From Gaeumannomyces sp. JS-464 (Eukaryota; Ascomycota; Sordariomycetes; Magnaporthales; Magnaporthaceae), in NCBI GenBank assembly GCA_002197995.1, contig NGZR01000003.1, positions 6,324,001-6,388,000 of the forward strand: 64,000 bases of DNA. Direction: 5' to 3'. This document shows, piece by piece, positions 58,305 to 64,000 of this stretch (the first letter of the stretch is position 1; each line of letters opens with the position of its first letter). The position numbers were made by a program, and so were the translations under genes. The notes beneath the pieces were generated by a model. It did no database searches. It was given only the letters and a program-made list of their open reading frames with translations, and was not told the origin of the DNA.

Positions 58305-59191
58305 GAGATGTTGAAGTGGGGTCGGTCTGGTACAGAATTCACAAGAGACACACTCGAAGCCTGGTTTGGGATGATGAAGACCAAGAGCTTAGGGCTATTA
58401 CGCGACCCAAAGGAGCCTCAACTAATTTTAAAAGTGGGCAGTAGCAATACAGAGAAGATGCACCAGGGACACTGCAATGCGGCAGAGGTAAGCTGGCATG
58501 CTGTTCGGATCTTGTCGTCACTGCCACCACGGCCAGGTAACGCCTGGCTACCAAATATGATAGTGGCCGGAAAAGCTGAGGACAAACGAGGGAGGGCCCA
58601 ATCAGAGAAGGTTTCTTCCAAAGCACATGGCGTAGTGGCGAAGGCTACTTGGTCTGGGAGTCTGTCGACCTGGTTTCTATTTCTCCGAGGCGATGGACGA
58701 AACGCGCTGAGATAGCGCTGGTGGGCGGGCGGGGAGCCGCTGCAGCGATAAGGTCAATGAATTAGGTGTGAGTGCGGGATGACAGCTTGAGATGCTGCCA
58801 TTTAGTCACGGCCGCAGGATATCCGTACACTCTCCCGCTTTGAAAGAGTCGGGACCCAGGGCGTAGCCGAGGTGGAAATAGTTGATCCAGTTCTTTGGTT
58901 ATTTAATGCCCATGAACTCGATTTTGACAATGCCCGTGCAGCGCCAACAACGGATCCGCCAACGACATGGAATATGGTGTCAGTTGGTGCGGTAAATGCG
59001 GGAACGTCAACTGCGGCGGGCACGATGGGGCACCACACGAACCCCTCCCAACCATGAGTAGCGTGCGCCTAAGCAGACATCAGATGAACTCTCCTTTTCA
59101 AATCATAACACGCACAAGTGAAACCCACAGCCTACATAAAGGGTTCTTTCGAAACCAGCGGCGAGATGGCCGGGCCCGAGCAAGAGTAGGG
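58305..59191. promoter_or_regulatory. Divergent intergenic region, SDR / HAD phosphatase
   Basis: 887 bp must hold both promoters. Part of it is open in the HAD gene's frame upstream of the chosen ATG. No recognised operator. Confidence 0.45.
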
Positions 59192-60124
59192 ATGCATTTT
59201 TTCCCAAATGGCGATGGGCTGTCTTCGTCAGCGCAGCACGATGGGGTTGTTCCACCCCTCGTCTCGCCGCACCATGCTAACCAAGCGGCCTCGCACTCGA
59301 CGTATTACAGCTTCCCGCCCATCCGGGCTTGCCTGTTTGACATGGACGGCTTGTTGATAAACACGGAGGACATTTATACCTTGTGCGCCGACATCGTGCT
59401 GCAGCGCCACGGCCGCCCCCGCCTGCCGTGGTCGGTCAAGGCGCATCTCATGGGGGTGCCCGACTCGAGCAACGGCGACGTCTTCCACGAGTGGGCGCAG
59501 CTCCCCATCCCGCGGGAGCAGTACCGCGACGAGCAGCTCGCCGAGCAGATGCGGCACTTCCCCGAGTGCAGGCCGCTGCCCGGCGCCGAGCGCCTGCTGG
59601 CCCACCTGGCGTCGGACGCCGCCTGCCCCGGCGTGCACGCGGCGCTGGCGTCGAGCACGTCGCGCGCCAACTTCGCCATGAAGACGAGCGGCGCCGGCGG
59701 CGAGACGCGCCGCATGCTGGACCTGATCCCCGAGCGCAGGCGCGTGCTGGGCGACGACCCCCGCGTCCGCGCCGGCGGCGGGAAGCCCGCGCCCGACATC
59801 TACCTGCTGGCGCTGGCGCAGATCAACGAGACGCTCCCGCCGGGCGAGCGGGAGATTGCGCCGGGCGAGTGCCTCGTCTTCGAGGACAGCGTCGTCGGCG
59901 TCGAGGCCGGCAGGCGCGCCGGCATGCGCGTGGTGTGGGTGCCGCACGAGGGCCTGGCCGCCGAGTACGTCGGCAAGGAGGCCGAGGTGCTGGCGGGGCG
60001 GATCGGGCTCGTGGATATCGGAGATGAGCACCAGCTGGGCCAGCCGGGCGATGGATGGGGACAGCAGCTTGCCAGCCTCGAGGATTTCCCTTATGAAAAA
60101 TACGGCATCCCGCCCCCGCTATAG
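59192..60124 (+). CDS. HAD-superfamily phosphatase (HDHD1/Dog1-like)
   Basis: Predicted cytosolic phosphomonoesterase of the beta-phosphoglucomutase-like HAD class. About 310 aa from ATG 59192; the frame is open further upstream (ATG 59054 and earlier) but that sequence is not protein-like. The conserved domain starts at RACLFDMDGLLINTEDIY (motif I, nucleophile DxD). Motif II is ALASSTSRANF, motif III the Lys in GGGKPAPDIYLLAL, and motif IV CLVFEDSVVGVEAGRRAGMR. A helical cap lies between motifs I and II (PREQYRDEQLAEQMRHFPEC). The frame is intact. HDHD1 relatives act on pseudouridine monophosphate and Dog1 relatives on 2-deoxyglucose-6-phosphate; the sequence does not decide which. Confidence 0.88.
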   Translation: MHFFPNGDGLSSSAQHDGVVPPLVSPHHANQAASHSTYYSFPPIRACLFDMDGLLINTEDIYTLCADIVLQRHGRPRLPWSVKAHLMGVPDSSNGDVFHEWAQLPIPREQYRDEQLAEQMRHFPECRPLPGAERLLAHLASDAACPGVHAALASSTSRANFAMKTSGAGGETRRMLDLIPERRRVLGDDPRVRAGGGKPAPDIYLLALAQINETLPPGEREIAPGECLVFEDSVVGVEAGRRAGMRVVWVPHEGLAAEYVGKEAEVLAGRIGLVDIGDEHQLGQPGDGWGQQLASLEDFPYEKYGIPPPL

Positions 60125-60540
60125 GATATCTGGTGATCCCAAGTCTCTAAGAAAATACATGCTCGTTCCCGGACCACGAGTGACCTGGATTCGGTGTGTG
60201 GACAAGGTGCCCCGTGGGGCCGCCAGTCCGGAGGAAATCGATGGAAGGAACCCGCCAACCGAGTGTCGAGGCCACCAAAATCCCCTAACAGTCTGGTCCT
60301 GACATGAAAACTGGGGCCTGCGCCCTGTCCTTTTCGGGGCGGCCCTTTCGATGATTGCTAACAATTTGATAACAGCATCCAATCCATAGGACCGTTTTGG
60401 GCAGAAGCTGACCGCAAGAGTCACGGCCGGAAACCCTTTTTTTTTCCCTCCCTTGCGTATAAAATGATTTTAGTGCCCTCACAGATGCTAGATCTGCTCG
60501 AGCTTCATAGGCTTTTTTATTGCCCAAAGCCGGCTATAAC
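60125..60540 (+). promoter_or_regulatory. Intergenic between HAD and MFS genes (MFS promoter)
   Basis: 416 bp between tandem genes, with a T-run at 60438-60446 about 95-100 bp before the MFS start codon and GTATAAAA near 60457. No ORF of interest. Confidence 0.45.
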
Positions 60541-62464
60541 ATGACTACCACCGCCACCGTCACGGCGGGGAGCCATCTCCAGACTCCGGTCTCGGGCCTG
60601 GTTCCTGTCAAGGCCCAAGCCCCCGGTAGAGTCCTCGGAGGCGCCGACGGCCCCGCCAGCAGCATCGTGCTGAGTGAGGAAAGGTCGGGCGACCCGTCCG
60701 ACAACAATGGCTCGCTCGTCAGCCTGGATGTCGACCGCCCGTCAGCGAACCGGAGGCCGATGTTCCTCACTGTCATGGCCATTATGCAACCGGCGCTGAT
60801 CAATTTCCTCACCTCGTTCACCAATGGGATCGTCACCGTGTGCCTGCCGACAATTGCCCGCTCTGTCGATCTGCAGAGGCAGCTGTGAGTGGGAGCCCTC
60901 CTGTATGAGAAGGAAGGCAGCCCCTGAGATAGCCGGCAGGTGTCGCCTCCCTACCTCTACATACAGATCAGGACACCGACTAAATTTCTTTGTGCGTCTT
61001 TAGATATCTTTGGCCGGTTAGCGTGTACGGGCTCACTTCCGGATCCGTCCTCCTGCTGGCCGGCAGCGTGGCGGACCTAATCGGCGCGCGCGCCGTCGAG
61101 CTCGCCGGCGTGTCGATACTAGGCCTCTTCACCCTTGCCACCGGTTTCGCGCAGACGGGCGAGCAGCTGGTGGCCTTCCGCGCCGTCCAAGGCATCGGCG
61201 TCGCCATGCACCTCCCCGCCTCTGTTTCGCTCGTCGCGGCGGCCACCGAAAAAGGCCGGGCCCGCAACTTTGGATTCGCCTCGCTCGGTTTTAGCCAGCC
61301 CCTCGGCTTCAGCGTCGGCCTGGTTCTGGGCGGCGTGCTGGCCGAGTACTCGTCGTGGCGCATCGGCTTCTACGTCCCCGGCGCCCTGTTCACCGCCGCC
61401 GCCGTCGCTGGGCGCTGGACCCTGCCCAAGACCGCGCCCGCGCCGGCACCGGATGGCGGCGCCGGCAGCAGTAGCGGCAGTGGGATCTGGGCGCGATTCC
61501 GCACTGAGATCGACTGGGTCGGCGTGTGCCTGGCGAGCTCGGGGCTCACAGTCTTCAGCTACGTGCTCGCCATCCTCAGCGCGGACCTGCAGACGATCCG
61601 CTCGACCACGACGGCGACGCTCCTGGCAGCCAGCCTGGTCCTCCTCGCGTCGTTCCCGTTCTGGATGGCGAGGCAGGAGCGCGCGGGCAGGCCGGCGCTG
61701 GTGCCCAACTCGCTCTGGCGGAACGTGCCGTTCACGACCATCTGCCTGCTCGTGGCCATCTCGTGGGGCACGGTCAACTCGATGGAGCTCTTCTCGTCGC
61801 TCTACTTCCAGGAGATCCAGCGGCGCTCGTCCCTGACGGCCTCGCTCTTCCTGCTGCCCAACGTCGTCGTCGGAACCGCGCTCAGCCTGACGACGGGCGT
61901 CTTCGTGCACCGCCTGCCCGCGCGCTGGCTGACTGGGGGCTCGTCGCTGGTCTGCGCCGCTGCTCCGCTGCTGATGGCGCTCGTCGAGCCGGCCTGGAGC
62001 TACTGGCACGGCCAGTTCTGGGCGCAGGCCCTCGTGCCCGTCAGCGCCGACGTGCTCTTCACCGTCGGCCTCATCGTCGTCAGCGAGTCGTTCCCCGAGC
62101 GCACCCAGGCCCTGGCCGGCGCCGTCTTCAACACGGTCGGCCAGCTCGGCCTCAGCCTGGGCGTCGGCGTCTGCCAGGTCGTCGCCCTCGGCGTCGCGGG
62201 CACCGGCGGCGCCGGCGCCGGCCATGGGGGCAGCGGGGGAGCGTTCGATGACGAAGAAGTGGGCGCGCTGCTCAGAGGCTACCGGGCCACTTTCTGGGCC
62301 ATGTTTGGGCAGATGCTGCTTTGCACCGCTGTTGCTGTTATCGGCCTGAGAAAGGTTAGTGAGCTCATCCAGTTCTTGATGCTTTCAACACACCTACGCA
62401 AAGTAACCGACAACGGCTGACGGCAAACATACAGGTCGGGAAAGTTGGTGTGAAGAGAGAATAA
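60541..62464 (+). CDS. MFS transporter, DHA2-type multidrug/H+ antiporter
   Basis: Integral plasma- or vacuolar-membrane transporter. Exons 60541-60884, 61004-62354 and a 30-bp last exon 62435-62464; 574 aa, intact frame. An N-terminal cytosolic tail of about 75 residues leads into TM1 (MFLTVMAIMQPALINFLTSF). Motif A is present as LLAGSVADLIGARAVELAG, weaker than the GRLGDRxGRR consensus. Motif C-like GFSQPLGFSVGLVLGGVLAE marks an antiporter. About 12-14 hydrophobic segments follow, with a Gly-rich loop (GTGGAGAGHGGSGG) before the last TM, and a basic tail VGKVGVKRE from exon 3. Efflux of drugs or metabolites is the family role; no neighbouring biosynthetic cluster supports a specific substrate. 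Confidence 0.92.
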
Positions 62465-63553
62465 GGGCACCCTCACTCATCGCAGGTCCCCACGTTTCTG
62501 ATGTTAGCCCAGGCGTGATTGCTCTTTTTCAACAAATCCGTCTTGGATGTGGGCTCAGTTGTACGGCCTACCTTGCTCACCAAGCCTCGACACGACCCAG
62601 CCCACATCCCGAGCGGGGGAGACCGAGACGGCACAACACACACCGCAGGGCTCGGCTGCGTCCACATAGATATAATAAAACCTAACTCAAATGTAATTCG
62701 GCGCCTGCACCGGCCCTCCGTTCCTCCGGGGCCGCAGTGGCCGAATTTCCCTGATTGCAATCTCTGGCCCTCTCTTTGGCCCTTTTTGGTCCTTCTTCTG
62801 GCCCTGGAAAGAATAGAGCTAAGGGGTTTTTGGTTCATATCTCGTCCCTCGGCCACCAAAAAATAAAATAAAAATAAAACCCCGGAAGGTGCTAGTGAAG
62901 CGGCGGAGCATCTGCTCCCCCCTTTTTTTGTGTTTTTTTTTTTATTAGTTGGCGTATCTAATTCTAAAATGATCCAGCATCTTCTGCATTTGATGGCATT
63001 GCGTTTGCGTTTTAAAGATATTGATGCTTATGCTTGGAACGCTTTTCACGCCCTCGTTTGATTAGGTGATTTCAAGAATAGGTACACAAGTAGCTAGCAG
63101 TTGTAGCGAGGTAGAACCTGGGCGTTATACGTTCTGCGTTCTAGGGGAAAGGGCCGGTGGCTGGGGAGGAAGGTAAGGAAAAGGAGAAGGGAAAAGAAAA
63201 TGAAGAAAGCAAAAAGGAAAAGCAAAAGCAAAAGTAAAACGAGACCGGAAATGCGAAACCTGTCGCGGGTGGGTATTGGGACCGTATACACCCCTGCTGT
63301 ACAACTGGAAAACTGACTGCGACCGCCATCAGCACGAGGAAAGCCACTCTCTGCCGTTCTCTGATCTGATCATTCAATGGAATCAAGGCGGGGTGAAATG
63401 ATTGCTGCTCTCGTAGCGAGAGTAGTACTGAGCGTCACGCTGAGCGCCGTACCCAGAGCCGTGCCAAGTGTTGTCTCGAGCATCAACGTGAAAAGGGTTG
63501 GGCCGGGGCTGAGACAGAGGCTGGGCCCAAACATTTGGATCGACCCTCGAGTT
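62465..63553. other. Convergent 3' region between MFS gene and right-edge gene
   Basis: 1.1 kb with A/T-rich stretches (62860-62945) and a purine tract (63170-63240). No gene recognised. Confidence 0.5.
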
Positions 63554-64000
63554 CTACATGCTGGATTGTTGACGGCGCGAGTGTGCCAGGAGCTCAGCGT
63601 CGGTGGGTTCCCATGGGGCGTGGCCCGGCTGTTCGTGGTCCCCCTGTCGACGCGCCTCAATGGCCTTGATGGCGTATCCCAGAAGCGCCTTGCGGAACAG
63701 GGATCTGTCGTCAATAAAAGTGCCGCGGGCCCAGTCCACCTCTTTCCCGTCGAAGCTGTTCCCCGCAAAGTCCCACAGCATGAGGCTGTTCCAGTCGAAG
63801 CAGGCGACGTATCGCGTCCCGTAGTGGCGGGAATACGCTACCGTCTGCTTCGTGATCTTGGCCGCGTTCTGGCCCAGTGCCGTGACCATGTTGTCTTGCT
63901 GACTGGCCAAGCCAGCGGCTTCCGAGAGATCGTCGCAGTCGATTTTGAACTGCTGACCGAATTGCTCGAGAGCATCGAGATCTCTCGTCTCGGGCAGGGT
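63554..64000 (-). CDS. C-terminal part of an unrecognised protein, cut by right edge
   Basis: The minus-strand frame is open from the window edge to a stop at 63554, giving about 148 residues. It reads LPETRDLDALEQFGQQFKID near the edge, then TALGQNAAKITKQTVAYSRH, YGTRYVACFDWNSLMLWDFA and DWARGTFIDDRSLFRKALLG, and ends with a polar tail. The alternation of hydrophobic strands (YVACFDW, LMLWDF) and the late helix look like a folded domain, not noise, but I cannot name it. The first ATG inside (near 63888) is probably not the start because the frame continues upstream. Confidence 0.6.
   Translation of the reverse strand, partial: TLPETRDLDALEQFGQQFKIDCDDLSEAAGLASQQDNMVTALGQNAAKITKQTVAYSRHYGTRYVACFDWNSLMLWDFAGNSFDGKEVDWARGTFIDDRSLFRKALLGYAIKAIEARRQGDHEQPGHAPWEPTDAELLAHSRRQQSSM

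Noticed and set aside
61119..62225. 368-codon open frame antisense to the MFS transporter
   Set aside because: Arg/Ala/Gln-rich shadow of a GC-rich coding strand; the sense frame has clear TM segments and motifs.

Overview
The window is nuclear DNA of a filamentous ascomycete, most likely a Sordariomycete. The evidence is short spliced introns of about 50-130 bp with GTRNGT donors and YAG acceptors, GC-rich coding sequence, pyrimidine-rich promoter tracts, and gene families typical of Pezizomycotina. I found 19 protein-coding genes. I saw no convincing tRNA, rRNA, CRISPR array or intact transposon.

Left third (1-25 kb): a Rho-GEF cut by the left edge (minus); the proteasome chaperone Nas2 (plus); the Ran GTPase Gsp1 (plus, with a GC-AG first intron); a Yox1/Yhp1-type homeodomain regulator (plus); a fungal AAA+ ATPase that has lost part of its N-terminal domain (plus); an NAD kinase (minus); 4.9 kb with no gene I can support; then the exosome subunit Rrp46 (minus) and the PP2A activator Rrd1 (plus), which share a 432-bp divergent promoter.

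Middle (25-47 kb): a secreted Ser/Thr-rich protein with an apple-like C-terminal domain (minus); a basic proline-rich protein (minus); a full-size ABCA-type ABC transporter (plus); a membrane-anchored alpha/beta hydrolase with a Gln-rich insert (plus); a cytidine deaminase (minus); and a large uncharacterised fungal protein (minus).

Right third (48-64 kb): an oxysterol-binding protein (plus), a GRF zinc-finger protein (minus), an ELMO/CED-12 homologue (minus), an SDR whose catalytic Lys position is Cys (minus), an HDHD1-like HAD phosphatase (plus), a DHA2-type MFS transporter (plus) and an unrecognised gene cut by the right edge (minus). Most are housekeeping or signalling genes. They do not form a pathway or a metabolite cluster.

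The strongest unexpected signal is technical. Thirteen of the 19 genes carry single-base frameshifts, and in most cases one extra base in a short homopolymer (usually C/G) restores a continuous, family-like protein. Since essential genes such as RRP46 and NAD kinase are affected, assembly error is much likelier than gene decay. Gene models below give the exon chain together with the positions of these lesions. I did not find a convincing previously undescribed system here.
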